64,000 bases of DNA, taken from positions 24,241,348-24,305,347 of the forward strand of contig QVOM02000029.1 in the NCBI GenBank assembly GCA_003586115.2. The letters run 5' to 3'. Position 1 is the stretch's first letter; every line of letters starts with the position of its first letter. The DNA is from Salvator merianae. Lineage: Eukaryota; Chordata; Lepidosauria; Squamata; Teiidae. A program made the translations under genes and the position numbers. The notes beneath the pieces are model-generated. The model saw only the letters and a program-made list of their open reading frames with translations, had not been told where the DNA came from and ran no database searches. This document shows positions 1 through 11,815 of the stretch, piece after piece.

Positions 1-179
1 TGCTTCCCAGCTGCTGCAGTGGTACAGATCTAGCAAGGCTACCAGCATTGTGAATGCTGGTAGTTGCCTGAAGGTAAGTACTAGAGTCATGCAGTGTGGA
101 TGGTGTCCACACTGCATGGTCAGTACCACTACAGAAGAGGATAATTATCCTGTTCTACGGTGGAAGTGTGAAAGGGCCC
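1..179 (+). mobile_element. F1 TIR element copy A (Harbinger-like MITE, right part; cut by window edge)
   Basis: The right terminus GTGTGAAAGGGCCC ends at 179. The visible part has three hairpins in a row. H1 is 39-63, arms CTACCAGCATT / AATGCTGGTAG. H2 is 91-115, arms GCAGTGTGG / CCACACTGC. H3 is 133-156, centred on GGATAATTATCC. This is the clearest copy for H1 and H2. No coding capacity is visible. 'F1' is my working name for the GGGCCTGTTC family. Confidence 0.75.
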
Positions 180-534
180 TCTCTCTGTTCTCACATTCAG
201 CTTCCATTAGTGGCAGCAGCACAAATGTCAAAACCAGAGCACATGCATTCCCTGGCTTTGATGTTTCTTTTCAAACCTGGATTTGGAAATGCAGAAAGTT
301 GCCCTTGAAGGGGGTCATTTCCTGTATCTGCAGGGCCATGGATGTTTGCATGAGGGAAATGCCCCAGGGAGGCCTACATGGCAGAGGCATCACTAGATAG
401 CAGTGGAATGCACTGTTAAGTTGCAATCAGCAATGCTTAAAGGGGTTCCCTATGGGCAGATTGGAGTTGGGAATGTCAGACATTTTAACCCTTCATGTGC
501 CTTATGCCATCCCAAAGCCTGGGAATGGGTGTCC
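180..534. other. Intronic stretch, nothing recognised
   Basis: Open frames across 50-400 mostly run through the F1 end and show no domain or codon pattern. No repeat family was recognised. Confidence 0.5.
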
Positions 535-909
535 CTTCCTTGTATAGGAAACCAGGGGGCACTCTATTAAGTTGATAGGCAGGAGGGTTAGGACAGACAA
601 GGGGCACTATTTCTTCACCCAGGGGGTCATTGGTATATGAAATTTACTGCTGGAAGAGGTGGTGACAGCAGTCAGCCTGGATAGCATTAAGAACAAATTG
701 GACAGATTCATGGAGGTCAGGTGTATCAATGACTACTAGAATGGATGCCTAGGTACTCCCTCCAGGGTGGAGAGACAGGTAGGATGCCTCTAAAGGCTAT
801 TTGCAGGGAGTTGAGAGCAGTTGGTGGGCCTCTGTGTGAGACAAGATGCTGGATTAAATGGTCTGTGGCCAGATCCAGCAGGGCTCCTCTTATATTCTTA
901 TGTTCTTAT
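535..909 (+). mobile_element. CR1-type LINE 3' end
   Basis: It resembles the decayed C-terminus of CR1 ORF2 (ggacagacaagggg, then ggtatatgaaatttactgc), followed by the 3' UTR phrase 'gccagatccagcagggctcc' and an octamer-like tail TTATATTCTTATGTTCTTA. CR1 elements end in such short tandem octamers without a poly(A). The copy is 5' truncated. Confidence 0.75.
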
Positions 910-2493
910 CATTAACAACGAGGGTGACTTTTATTTTGGTCACATTGGGTAGGAAGCTATGGAGGCACCAGAGGAGAGAAATATAGCCAACCACAGCCAG
1001 AAAATGTCTGCTAGGGGCATGTGACCAATCAGGGCCATGGACAGCTGGGCATACAACTGGCCAATCAATGAGTAGCACCTATTCTTAGGGAAGACATCAT
1101 CAAAGAAGAGAAAATATGGACAAATGAGGTAGGTTTTTAGAAGCTCAGTTGGTTAACTGTTTGATACACTTTTTGTGCATCTACAGATGGGGCAATTCTT
1201 GCTAAAGGGGTGACTAACAAAAAGGTCCTGTCTGTTCTCACTCTTAAAATGTTTTCCCCAGCTCAACATTTTCTATTGTTCTGTGGTGAGATGTTAGCTC
1301 AATGGGCATGGGTTTTGTGATCCCTGCATCCTTACAGCTCTCCCATTACATCATTCTGGTACCACATGGATCCTGCCAAGGAGTTCCAGACTTCAGCAAG
1401 TCAGCCCATAGATAATACTTCTTTGTATGCAATATAATAAAATTAATTTTTAAAAAGGAAAAAAAAATCATTTCAGCATATAAATTGAATATCATTATTG
1501 GAGTGGACCTCAGGATGTGGTATACATATTTTTCCTATGATAATGGCAGTCATTATTTGATTGTGTTAACATATAAATCTGTCCTCATTTAAGTAGCTTA
1601 TTATGGATCATTTGCTCTTCTCTTTTGCTGTTAACTTCATAAAGCTAGGTAAACCAGAAGTGAATTAAATATGTTTGCTATCACGTAAAACAGATTGAGT
1701 AAACTTTGTCACTGATAGAGTATTGCCTTTGTTATTGGCCGATTATGGGCTCCAGATCTAAAATGTAATTTTGAATGGCAAGGCTCATAGCTCTCACCCA
1801 GATCACAAACCTCAGAAAAAAATCCTTGTGCTCCATTGAAATGGCAACACTGTAACTGCTGCATTCTCTGTCTAAAATATTTATGTATGAAAAAGTGTGT
1901 ACATCAACAAAATGTTTGATGTGAATTAAAGTGAAACAAGCACAAAATCCTCTTTATTTCAGGTTTTCCTCACCTGCTTTATGTTTTTTGTTTTTTGTTG
2001 CAAAGCCAAAATGCTAATACTGTAAAGTTCTAAAAAGCAGTAAGCCTGACCTTTGTAAAGACCAGAGTTTGACATATTTGATATACTGAAATTCCATATC
2101 TTTCACAACATTATCTTTTTGTCAGATTTCCATGGCTACCAATTTCTGCTATGCTTCAAAACAGACACCTTTGCAAGAATGGAAATAAATGTCATTTTAT
2201 AATCAAACTAATTAAAAAGCGATGCAAAATAAGATGTTCACAGTAAGACCGTTTCTTCAGAAAATGTAAAACAGTGTCACAGTTTGAAATTTAGGAATCG
2301 ATAGGGAGGCACCAATATGTTTTCTCCAGATCTTTCTGGATCCTATCTGTAGCTGATGGCCAGGAGTGATGGATATTACTGTATATCCCAGTCATACCTC
2401 CAAGGCTGCCAGTTCCCTACTCTTCAACATACAGGCATGGCATGTGTGATAACACCAGGAAGAAGGATATTTGCTACTAGAGACAGGCCAAAC

Positions 2494-2495
<2 letters not shown>

Positions 2496-2524
<29 letters not shown>
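2496..2524. repeat. (AAAT)n microsatellite
   Basis: Seven tandem AAAT units, nearly perfect. Confidence 0.95.
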
Positions 2525-2667
2525 ATGCATTTTTGTCAAACTTTCAAAATTAATGCAGTCTGAATGTCGGAGTTCCAACTGGGCACAGTCTGAGAACAGT
2601 TTTGACCTTTTACTTTGCTTTTTGTTTACACAGTTAGAAATAACTGCAACAAAAGGCCACTATATAT

Positions 2668-2705
2668 GTATGCAGTGATGCTGTATGCAGTGATGCTGTA
2701 TGCAG
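2668..2705. repeat. 15-bp tandem repeat
   Basis: GTATGCAGTGATGCT is repeated about 2.5 times without visible mismatch. Confidence 0.9.
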
Positions 2706-3941
2706 CCTACTGTGCAGGATAATTATTGAAGTTGTAATTGAACTCAATTTGTGCATTCAAATGGATTGATCTTGAAGTGTGAATGCAGTAAAAATTCAGA
2801 TAGAAAATGGAAGAATCAAAGCATTGACCTCACTGAAAATATAACAAAAGTGTCTTTACAGAATTAGGCTATCTCTGGAAGGAAAGAGGCAGTGTGGGAT
2901 ATAAAAAAAGTTCTCATGCCATGACCCACCAGAAATGAGCAACAAACCCTAGCATAAAGTCTCTTACCTTCATGTCTGGTGAGGTCCATATGAGATTGTC
3001 TTGCTGGTGACTTCCAGAAGCTAGCCAAGCACCTAACCCCCTTTCTTTTATTTGGCTGGCTTCTGGGAGTCTTCAGAGAGGCCATGGCATATGCACCTTG
3101 CCAGATGTGAAGATAAACAAAGCTATTACAGGAAAACCAGCTTCACTGCTGAATTTCCTGTAAAAACAATGCAAGAGGTTTTTGGAGTGTTGCGTCTGGC
3201 ATTGCATTGGTAGTACCACGGGGTTGTCTGTTGATTCTAATCGAATACTGAAAGTATCATGGAGCTTATCTGATGTCCGGAAGCAGCCTTAATAGAAGTA
3301 GTAGAATATAGTTGTGATGACTGGTGCTCTGATTTTGATCTCTGTTTGATCAAAGAAAGTTGTGTTTTCATCCATTGTAAAGATCAAATGCATACTAATA
3401 TTGAGGTTTTACATTACCCTCTACCACTCTACCATCTACCTGTTAATTTTTGGTAATACACCACATCTCATTAAACTTGCTGCATCCACATACATAAAAG
3501 AAATAAATAAATCTCAAAAATAGGTTAGATATGGCCACATGTATTAGCTAGTGTTCCCATTCCACCTATAACACATTTTAAAGCCCAGAAAATGTGCTTT
3601 GGAAGTGAACTTTTTGGGATTTATTGTGGAATATAGGTATAGTAAGAATACTAGCATATGGCCAGCTGCCACATTTTAGCTACTTTTGAGCCACACATTT
3701 TTTAACATGTGTGGAAGCAGCCATAGACTTGTGGCACCTTAAAAAGTAACAAATCTTATTTTTAGAGTATAGTATGATCCTCCAAGCACTACCAGATGTA
3801 TCAAATGTTATCCTGAATTACAAATACATATGCAAATCAGGTGTGGGATCATAACTGATGAGGCTAGAATAAAATGCATAAAAGAGCAGAAAATGAGTAT
3901 TCACAAAACAAAATACTGACTTAAGTAAATTTATAAAATAT

Positions 3942-4035
3942 GATCATAAGAGGAGCTCTGCTGCATTAGCCACAACCCACCCAGTCCAGGATCCAGCCTC
4001 ACATATTCTCAAGCAGAAGAAGAGGGCAAATGACC
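3942..4035 (-). mobile_element. CR1-type LINE 3' end fragment
   Basis: Read on the minus strand it gives the 3' phrase seen in other copies here: 'gatccagcagagctcctcttatgatc' is related to the CR1 end at 860-905. The copy is short and 5' truncated. Confidence 0.55.
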
Positions 4036-4039
4036 TTTT

Positions 4040-5140
4040 GGCCGCATTCCGAAACAGCATTTAATCAGTTTACAGGCCATCTTCAGTTCTCGCTGGTCCG
4101 ACATGATCTTGCCGTTCCATAGTTTTTCTGGACTAAATTGACGAAATCTGGACTACTTTGTATTCGGATTTAATGAAGTCTCAAGCCATTCTAGATCGCT
4201 AGCCCATTTTACTTTGCGATGTGGGAACGAAGAAGGTGACTATTTGGGAGGGATCGTACTTTTGGGAGGGCGTGCAGAGGGAGGAATCCCCATTTCCTGC
4301 CATCCAATGACCAACTTTCTTGTCACGTTATGCTGGGGGGGGGGAGTCAGCAGGGATGAGTGGGCAAGGAGCACAGTACTTCCTCATTTCTAGGCAAGCA
4401 GACACACACGCGCGCAGGGACAAACCGGTAAAAATTTTTCCTTCTACAGATTTGCGCTACTTCAGAGGTCTGCAGAACAATAGCGGCATCTCCCCTCTTT
4501 TCTACATATGCAGATTCCAAGCACAGAGAAGGTGCTTAGTTTTAATTATTTAATCTCTATTCTTGGTGTCTGCATGTCTAGAAGCAAGACGGGAGATGCT
4601 GCTATTGTTCTGCGGAGCTCTGAAGTAGCGCAATTCTGTAAAAGAAAAAGAAAAGGAGGTGGGGCATGGCAGGCTGAAGAGCTGACAGGACAGCAAGAGC
4701 AAGGGGAAGCTGGCAAAAAGGCTTCCCACCTCGCGCCTATCTTGACCTGTCTTCTGCCCCAGCTCTCTGCAGCATACCCCCTCTCCTCTCTCTGTCTCTC
4801 CCTCCCTCCCTCCCACACACACAAACACACAGAACACTGCATGTAAGCCGGCAGCTGAGGAAGAATTGGGGCTGGGGGGAGTTGACAGGATCATTAATGA
4901 GTGAGAGAGTTGAGGGGGAACTTTTTTGTGGGGATGAGAAAAATTTTATTATTTTTAAAGTGTGGAAAATAAAAAAAAATCAAAACCCAAACAACCAGCC
5001 ACCCTCCCAATGTAGTTTCTCTCCACACCTTGCTTTGATTCTTTGTTTAGATCTAAGAAAGAGATTAGGAGGCTTTTTTCTTTTAATTTAAAGAAGTGTT
5101 TGTAAAGAGCAGGAATCCCCCCAAAAAGGGCAGAGCTTGA
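4040..5140. mobile_element. Putative large foldback element containing an inverted repeat
   Basis: The left side opens with GGCCGCATTCCGAAACAG, resembling the GGCTGCATTCAG termini of MITEs at 50277 and 63160. It contains arms 4435-4521 and 4562-4647, roughly four fifths identical when one is reverse-complemented. The spacer is about 40 bp. A right terminus is not seen; an F1 copy begins near 5150 and may have disrupted it. Element identity is inferred; the inverted repeat is directly visible. Open frames on both strands at 4320-4894 are shadows of the arms and of purine/pyrimidine tracts. Confidence 0.45.
4435..4647. repeat. Inverted repeat, about 85-bp arms
   Basis: The left arm contains TTGCGCTACTTCAGAG and GCAGAACAATAGCGGCATCT. 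The right arm carries the reverse complements AGATGCTGCTATTGTTCTGC and CTCTGAAGTAGCGCAA. Spacer is about 4522-4561. Confidence 0.9.
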
Positions 5141-5149
5141 CTTTCCCGC

Positions 5150-5348
5150 TCCTGTGACACACCTGTGCACTGTGCAGCACTGCAGGTCACCATGGCAGTG
5201 GCTAGATGCTTCCTGGCTGCTGTCATAGCGAACATCCAGAGCAGAATACTAGCATTCACAGTGCAAAGGCTGATATGCTGATGTTCAAGAACAGGACCCC
5301 GCACTGCGGGTCAATCCCATTCTAATGTGGAAAGTGCAAAAACAGCCC
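5150..5348 (+). mobile_element. F1 TIR element copy B, 5'-truncated
   Basis: It ends GGAAAGTGCAAAAACAGCCC at 5348. It shares TCACCATGGCAGTGGCTAGA and GATGCTTCCTGGC with the copy at 36473-37252. Only one arm of hairpin H3 survives (CCCATTCTAATG at 5315-5326). The left boundary is approximate. Confidence 0.6.
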
Positions 5349-5830
5349 AAGGGGTGTATGGGTCTCCACTCTGCATGTTGGTGCAGTTTCAGGGAGACCC
5401 TCCCTCTCCTAGTACACTATGTCTGCACAGGATAGAGTGTGGACCATATTAGGGTGCCCAAAATGGTATTCTGCTAGCATACTTGGGGTTGATATACTAG
5501 GCCACAGGGGACCTATTTTGCAACAAGGCATGCTGTCAAAATGCCCCCCCCCCCGGGAGTTCAGAAAGCCAGGAACCTTTGTTCTTGGTCTTCAAAACAT
5601 TTGGATGCCCCCTGCACCAGCTCCACAGTTGGCATGAGCTTCAGAACTTATGCAAAGGCTGGCACAGAACAGACCATCCCATTGCAGACGGCCTTGCTCC
5701 TTACCAGAAGCAATCCATTCTAGCTTGGCACAGATTGCCTATCCTGATGTGGAGTGACCTGCCTTGTACCAGGATATCAAAGGTAAGTGCAGAGACAGGG
5801 TAAGTCTTGCCTACAGAAATGGACATTCAG
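5349..5830. repeat. Uncharacterised GC-richer dispersed repeat (F2)
   Basis: It shares stretches with 6095-6885, 14640-15695 and 40820-41375: a 'gtgcccaaaatggtatt' block, a 'ttcagaaagccaggaacc' block and a 'ctgcaccagctcc' block. Includes a run of 11 C at 5544-5554. Termini and class were not determined. No coding signal. Confidence 0.5.
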
Positions 5831-6094
5831 CATTCTTTTTATAGATGGAGCAGCTCTTATACTGATGAGAGCTTAACATCAGGGCAGGCATAGGGTAAGC
5901 CTGTTATTGAATCATCACCAAAAAGCTCAGTATAACTCTGGGCAAGAGTTCCAAGAGTTGCAGCACCCAAAAGACAACCTGAGGTTTAAGAGACTCCTTC
6001 AAATACCTGGTCCTCAGCAATTTAAGGCAATTTCTGTACTGAGCGCTAGAGCAGTTCAGGAAGTTGTCTAAGGCTTTCACACTGTATTGTGACA
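5831..6094. other. Nothing recognised
   Basis: No repeat or gene recognised between two F2-like blocks. Confidence 0.4.
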
Positions 6095-6885
6095 TAGATG
6101 GCACAGGCCCCTAAAATGTTCCATCCACATGGGATGGAGCGTAGAGTGGGATAGGGTACCCAAAATGGCATTCGATCTGTCAGAATTGCCATCCTAGGCC
6201 CATACTCAGGAACAAGGCAGAAAGTAACTTCAACATGTTCTCAAACTTTATTGTGACAACCAATTATAAAGATGGTAGGTGAGTGTAAGGTATAAGAAGC
6301 ATTCTAGTCACACTACATTTCTACCCCCCCACCCCCAATGAGTTCAGCATGCTCCAATCTACAGTTCCCCAAACAACTACTAGTTCCCAGCAATACTATC
6401 AGCACATACCAAAGGGTGGTCAAAACACCAAGGAGAGACACCATCTGTGATCAAAGCCAACAGTGATGACTGAGTTTGGGTAAGAGACAAAGATGGCAGT
6501 GCTGTGGACATGCTGACGACACACATATATCTCATCATAGAAGAACCCTGACTTAGACCAGTGTGCCATCTTCCAGGAACAGGGAGGCCCGGTTCAGCAG
6601 CAAACAGAGAGCATCATCAAAATTCCCCCCTCCTGGAACTCCAAAGACCAGAACTTTCATTCCTGGCTTTTGGAGGCCCCAGTGCCAACTCTGAAGCTGC
6701 CATGGCCCTCAGAGCTACCAGGAGGGGTTGGCATTGCCCACATTGTCACTGTGTGGACCGACCTCTCCTGCTCTAGCAGTAACCTCTCCCAGCCCTGGAC
6801 AAGCTGTATATTCTGGAATGAAGCATCCTACTCTGTTCCAGGATGTGGGGTAGGGGGAATCTGGAAACAGCCTAAGATTTTCTAA
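6095..6885. repeat. F2 dispersed repeat, second copy
   Basis: It contains the shared 'gggtacccaaaatggcattc' block and, near 6630, a 'cctcctggaactccaaagacc' block paralleling 5555-5580. The two neighbouring copies may be one element broken by insertion or an ancient duplication. Confidence 0.45.
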
Positions 6886-7836
6886 CTAATCAGCAACACT
6901 TCATATTTTACCTGGAAACACTTGGACATCAAATGCATTGATTTTAAAACTGTAATAATATGTATTGTTTGGGTGTTCTAGAGTGGGTGCTACCTGCAAA
7001 AATTTAAAGTCTGGAAGTTACTAGCCAACGTACTACTTCTGCTTCAGATGAGCTTTGGAAATAATACTTCATGCTTTAGAAGTTCAAGTGATATCAGTGG
7101 GACTTAATTCCATAAGGTTTGTAGCCTATATGGAATAGCTCAAAAATTGGGACAACAATTATGCATCCATGAGAAGCTATGGTCTTCCTGACTTATTGTT
7201 ATATGATTTAGCAACATGACTTTGCAACACTTTGCCATTCTAATTTAAGTTTGGTTGTAAAGCAAAATTGCTTTTGGTTTTTATTTTAATCAGCTTCAGT
7301 TGTGTCTTTATGTATTGCTTTTTTTGGTATTGATTAGCTATTAAAGCAAATAAATGCACTGACTCATTTTCACAAATTAACCATGCACAAACAATATAAC
7401 TGCTTCAAGAAGAGTAATTCCATTGCAACACTTTGAATTAAACATTTAAATGAAGTGTTGTGCCATATTTAAATAAGACTGAGAAGTCAATACCGTGAGT
7501 AATAATACAGAGGCAAGACGCTTGTCACTTGTGGATATAATAGCACCAGATGAGTATTTTCCCCAGGTTTGGAATTGGCTTTATACTGCCACCCAGTGGA
7601 GAATGTAATCAGTACTCAAGGCAGGACATGTTATAGATGAAATTTTTGGGGAAAAAAAGTGAGATCATGGATTAGAAATACGTTGTTTCTTCTGCTTTTG
7701 CTTGGAAAGGACAGTGATGCTAGTAAAATGCTGGCATTTCTTGGATGTCTGGTAAATCTCTAACACAACATATTATCAGAAAGGGAATACAGTGGACCAC
7801 TGAAGTATGGGAGTTGTCCTTCCACACTTTTGAAGG

Positions 7837-7892
<56 letters not shown>

Positions 7893-8265
7893 CTGACAAG
7901 TCCAAAAGACCCTTTAGATACTGCAAAGATATATAGACCCCTTTTAAAAATATAGCACAAGCTACATTTACTATTCATTTATTTGTCATAACCAGTTAAC
8001 AACTGGTTAGTTTTGCATAAGATTTACTGTTGCCATCTGGCTAACTCCTCTGTAATTTTGCACTGAACCTTTATTGCCATAAATAATCCCCATATGTTCA
8101 GCTGGGTTTTTCACCTATCATTGCTTATAATGTATGTTAGGCTGCAAAGAACATAATTGTAAGGGAGGCAGTGCAATATTTATGATGTCATCTTGTCAGC
8201 AAATAGAAAAAAAAACTAGGGATTCTCATATAAACTGGGTACGGGATAAAGTCAGGGTGCTAGAG
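6886..8265. other. AT-rich intronic DNA
   Basis: Nothing beyond the TATC microsatellite is recognised. Confidence 0.5.
7837..7892. repeat. (TATC)14 microsatellite
   Basis: Fourteen perfect TATC units. ATAG-type tetranucleotides are common in squamates. Confidence 0.97.
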
Positions 8266-8268
8266 TGA

Positions 8269-8706
8269 GCGCTTGTTCATACTTTATGCCTAGAATGGTA
8301 CAATGGGGATACCGCAGTACAGAGGCATATGCTCTGTGAGGGCTGGAACGAACTAGTACCGGACCTCCAACACTCAAAGTGCAGATGGCTGGCCTGACCA
8401 CCATGACAGTAGCTGTGGCAACATCTGGCCATTGCCATGGTGATCAGGGATGCAGAGCATGACTATGCAGCTACAGCTGCACTGCCGACTTCCAGCATTC
8501 ACACCCAGAAGAAGGTGTAAAGGCTGCTGACCAGGAGCAATCCAGCTGTTCCTGGTCAAGCTGTGGACAACAGTTTTGTTGCCTACAGCTAGTAGCATCT
8601 GGCAGTGGCTGGAGATGCTCTTGGACACCGCAACAGCAGGCCCATGCAGATGCACTTGCCTGATGAGTGTCCAGTTGCTCACTCGGAGTAAAGTGTGAAT
8701 GGTCCC
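8269..8706 (-). mobile_element. F1 TIR element copy C with TGA target duplication
   Basis: The left end GCGCTTGTTCATACTTT is degenerate; the right end is AAAGTGTGAATGGTCCC. TGA flanks both sides (8266-8268 and 8707-8709). The hairpin end is on the left, so the element is inverted relative to copies A and E. The interior is most like the copies at 44893 and 56482 (shared CTGACCAGGAGCAATCCAGC). Confidence 0.75.
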
Positions 8707-8709
8707 TGA

Positions 8710-9119
8710 ATTTGCTACTGAAAGCGGATTTCAAAATAGGATGGCTGCCAGGTATGTTTTAAAAAGAGTTTGAGATGGTGATGTGATTTCCCAATGCAGC
8801 ATTAAGGTGGAGAGAGGCTTAATGAAATCTGTGCTCTGTGATCACAACGCTTCTGCCAGAATTTTGGGTAAACAAGGCATCACTGGTTATATAGGCTATA
8901 TTATCCCTGAGGCTACAAAATCAATTATGCCGTATGACTGACTGAAAATTGTACTCAGAAATAACTTTCCAGCACAGGTCGATGACATGGCAATAGAAAA
9001 AAGACCTGCTTGGCCATTAAGATCAGAAGGGGAGGCCCTTCTTGTAGTTTCACCATCCCTAGGGGCATGAGTGGTGGTGTATGGGAGAGTGTTTTTTGTG
9101 ACAGCCTCACAGTGGAGCC
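8710..9119. other. Nothing recognised
   Basis: No gene or named repeat recognised. Confidence 0.4.
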
Positions 9120-9335
9120 ATATTAGATGCGATTATTATATGGTTTCTGGCACCTGGTTAAAGCACTCCTCTTCACCCAGGACTTTGATGCTTGGCTTCA
9201 TCGGAATGTAATCCTGCCAGGGTGCAAAGGTTATATTTCAAGCACGTTCTGTTCTGTTTTAATTGAGTGTTGTGACCCATTCTGGAACCTTCCGGTGAAG
9301 AATGGGATATAAATAAAATGAAATGAAATAAAGTA
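9120..9335 (+). mobile_element. L2-like LINE 3' end
   Basis: The last coding remnant reads approximately SGTWLKHSSSPRTLMLGF. A short 3' UTR follows with 'gaagaatgggatataaataaaatg' and a short ATGAA-like tail, the typical end of L2/CR1-group LINEs. Confidence 0.6.
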
Positions 9336-9474
9336 GAGAAAATATGACAATACAAATGTAACCAACCTGAATCAACTTGCAGGCAATCGTCCCTGGGTTT
9401 TCTCCGAGGAATTTCACTATAGGTTTCACCTGGAGAATTTTTCACAACCCAGAATATTTATATGGGTAATGGGT

Positions 9475-9558
9475 TTATTTTTTCATTTTATTTATAGAGA
9501 ATCTATATACTGCTCAATACTTCAGTCTCAGGGTAGTTAGTTAGTTAATTAATTAATT
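9475..9558 (-). mobile_element. L2/CR1-type LINE tail with TTAG/TTAA repeats
   Basis: 'tttatttatagagaatctatatactgctc' is the reverse complement of a 'gcagtatataaat...aataaa' LINE 3' end. TTAG and TTAA repeats follow. Confidence 0.4.
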
Positions 9559-9829
9559 CTCCTTTAATTCTTATAATTAAATGAGAACAGGGCATATTCC
9601 TTTGAATACTTACAGCACTTGTACCTGTAACAAGGTTTTCACTGACTGTGCTTTAAGAGCTTATGTGTTCAAGCCTGATACAAAGAATTCCCTCTGTGTG
9701 GACAGAAGTGCTGTGCATGTGCAGGATTGTTCACCCTTCTGTAAGGTATTCACAGAAACTGTAGTCGGAAATGTGCTGCTGTTAGGTTGGTCCACAATCA
9801 GTTGAGGAATCGAGTGAGAACTCACTAGT

Positions 9830-10063
9830 GGCTATCAGCCTTGACGGCAGTGTGACTTTCTCTGGTAAGGGGAGGCAGTATGTGTCCTCCAACGGTTAGC
9901 TGCTGGAAGATGGGGAGCAGTGCAAGCTGTGTGTTCATGGTCTACTGACGGGATTCTCTATCAAGCTCGACGAACCACCGTGAGAACACACTGATCAACA
10001 ATATGGGATATAGGTCTGATCCAGTGGGGCACTTCTTATGTTCTTACATTCTATGTTCTTCGC
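9830..10063 (+). mobile_element. CR1-type LINE 3' end
   Basis: It ends 'ggtctgatccagtggggcac' followed by TTCTTATGTTCTTACATTCT and ATGTTCTT, an octamer tail like that at 880-905. Strongly 5' truncated. Confidence 0.6.
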
Positions 10064-11429
10064 AATAAAACAGGAAGAGCTCCTCACCCCCCCAAGGGTT
10101 GTTATAGTCATGATGTGAATGAAAGGAAAGAAACAGTATGTAGCAAAGCTGCAAGGAAAGGATTACTAATACCTTAGAAACCAAAATAAAGGTCCAAAAT
10201 TAATGTGGCAGGGTGTTGAAATGGGTTAAAACCCACAACATGAAATGCAACACCGATAAAGTCCTATGTGCCTATTTAAAATGATACTAAACCCTAGGAG
10301 AATGCCAATAAGATGTGTGAAACATCTGATTTGAGATCAGTCATCCCATTAGGACAAGGGTGACAGAATTTATTATTGTTTGGATGGGAGAAATAGAGAT
10401 GTAAGCAAAGAAAGTTCAGTCAGAAACATTCACTTCTCAAGGAGGTCAAAGTGACAGCAAACAAACAAATAAAAACCCACAAAGAAAGATAAAAAAGGAC
10501 AGAATAACTAGAAGCTTCTGAGCCAAGTTAGGCAAGTTAAAATCGTTTGTTTTCACATATGAGTTTAGATGTTGGAGGCATAAATAAAATGAAGTAGAGA
10601 GATGCAGTTTTCATGGTAGGAAGTGCCACAGGAAAGTTGTTGTTGTAACTAAGTACATAAGAGAAAATAGAGTCAACTGAGCTTGTTATTGTCAAAGAGA
10701 CAAATTCCTTCGTAGAGTTTGATGTCACAAAAATAATTTGTGCTGCATCTCCATTATGAAGATGCCCCTTTCACCCTTCCATCTCCATTCCTTATTCCTG
10801 TACAATGGAAATGGGAAGCAGTTCATATGTTTGACTGGGGCCTGGATGCAGACACACTGTGTCAAGATTGTGGGAATCTGGACACTCCATGACAAAATTG
10901 CAGCCAAACTTGACACCTGGGGGAGTCACTGAACACAGAGAACAGCGCAATAGACCATTTCCTGTACTTGATCACCAACAGAATGGCTGCTGATCAGAGG
11001 GGCTGAGTGCAGTGTGTCCATGAAGATAACTCACTTTGCTCCTGTGTACTGAAAGTGCCATGAGGGGACAGGGTTATGCATACCCTGCACCATCCTGCTT
11101 TCTTATGGCACATTAATGCTGCTTTAAACATGTCATGTGGATCCTGCCATAATCACCTTATTTATTATATCTTCAGTCAATAATGTTGCTTGGTAGGGCC
11201 AGCTAGTCAACAACACATCTAAGATTATAATACTTGATTTTCTGTTATAAACATTTTGGTCTTCCATCACTATCACTGGCATCACCATCATCATTAGTAT
11301 TACTTTTCCCATGATGATGATGAATTGAATTTGGGGTTAAGATTGAGCTGGATCCATACAAACTGAATGACTTGTTTTGTGACACATTGTTCTGTTCTAG
11401 GCATTGCATCCCCTTTCTGGGGATTATTT
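10064..11429. other. AT-rich intronic DNA
   Basis: No gene or repeat family recognised. The opposing open frames at 10725-10932 lack any protein signature. Confidence 0.45.
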
Positions 11430-11815
11430 CAATTTGGAGAAAAGACATCAGCTGAATACAGCACCAACAGCTGATATTCCAGAAAAGGCCCTCTTTGGGG
11501 TGTGCTTTTTGGTGATGTGCACATCTGGGTATTCTGCCTGTGTGAAATGATTGTGACCACTGTGCATGCATGGCTGTCATTTTGTTCATGCACATGCACA
11601 GTGGCCAGAGCAATGATGGCAGCTCTGGCTACAAGGTAAGTGATAGTGCTATTTTGGGAAAACCTGCCATCAGAGTCTGGTTCTCCCAAAATAGGGTATG
11701 ACATGTTTCGAGGGGGATATAGTGTAGCTGTGGTGGTGTTGTCACAGATATGTGTGGCAATCTCACCATAGTGGCGCCATAAGTGCACTATATTCCCCCT
11801 GTCTGGATGGAGTCA
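11430..11815. repeat. Uncharacterised dispersed repeat (F4), copy 1
   Basis: It parallels 20560-21030. Shared features in the same order are an 'acaaggtaa' step, a block like 'gtcacagatatgtgtggcaa' followed by a 'catagtggcgccataa' block, and CCCTGTCTGGAT near the right edge. Open frames 11245-11788 (minus) run through it without domain similarity. Confidence 0.4.

Larger units (their letters stand above)
910..3940. other. AT-rich low-copy intronic DNA
   Basis: Apart from the (AAAT)n tract and the 15-bp tandem repeat listed separately, I recognise no gene or repeat. Short open frames (for example 890-1078 and 2864-3085 on the minus strand) have no splice context or recognisable protein. Confidence 0.5.
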
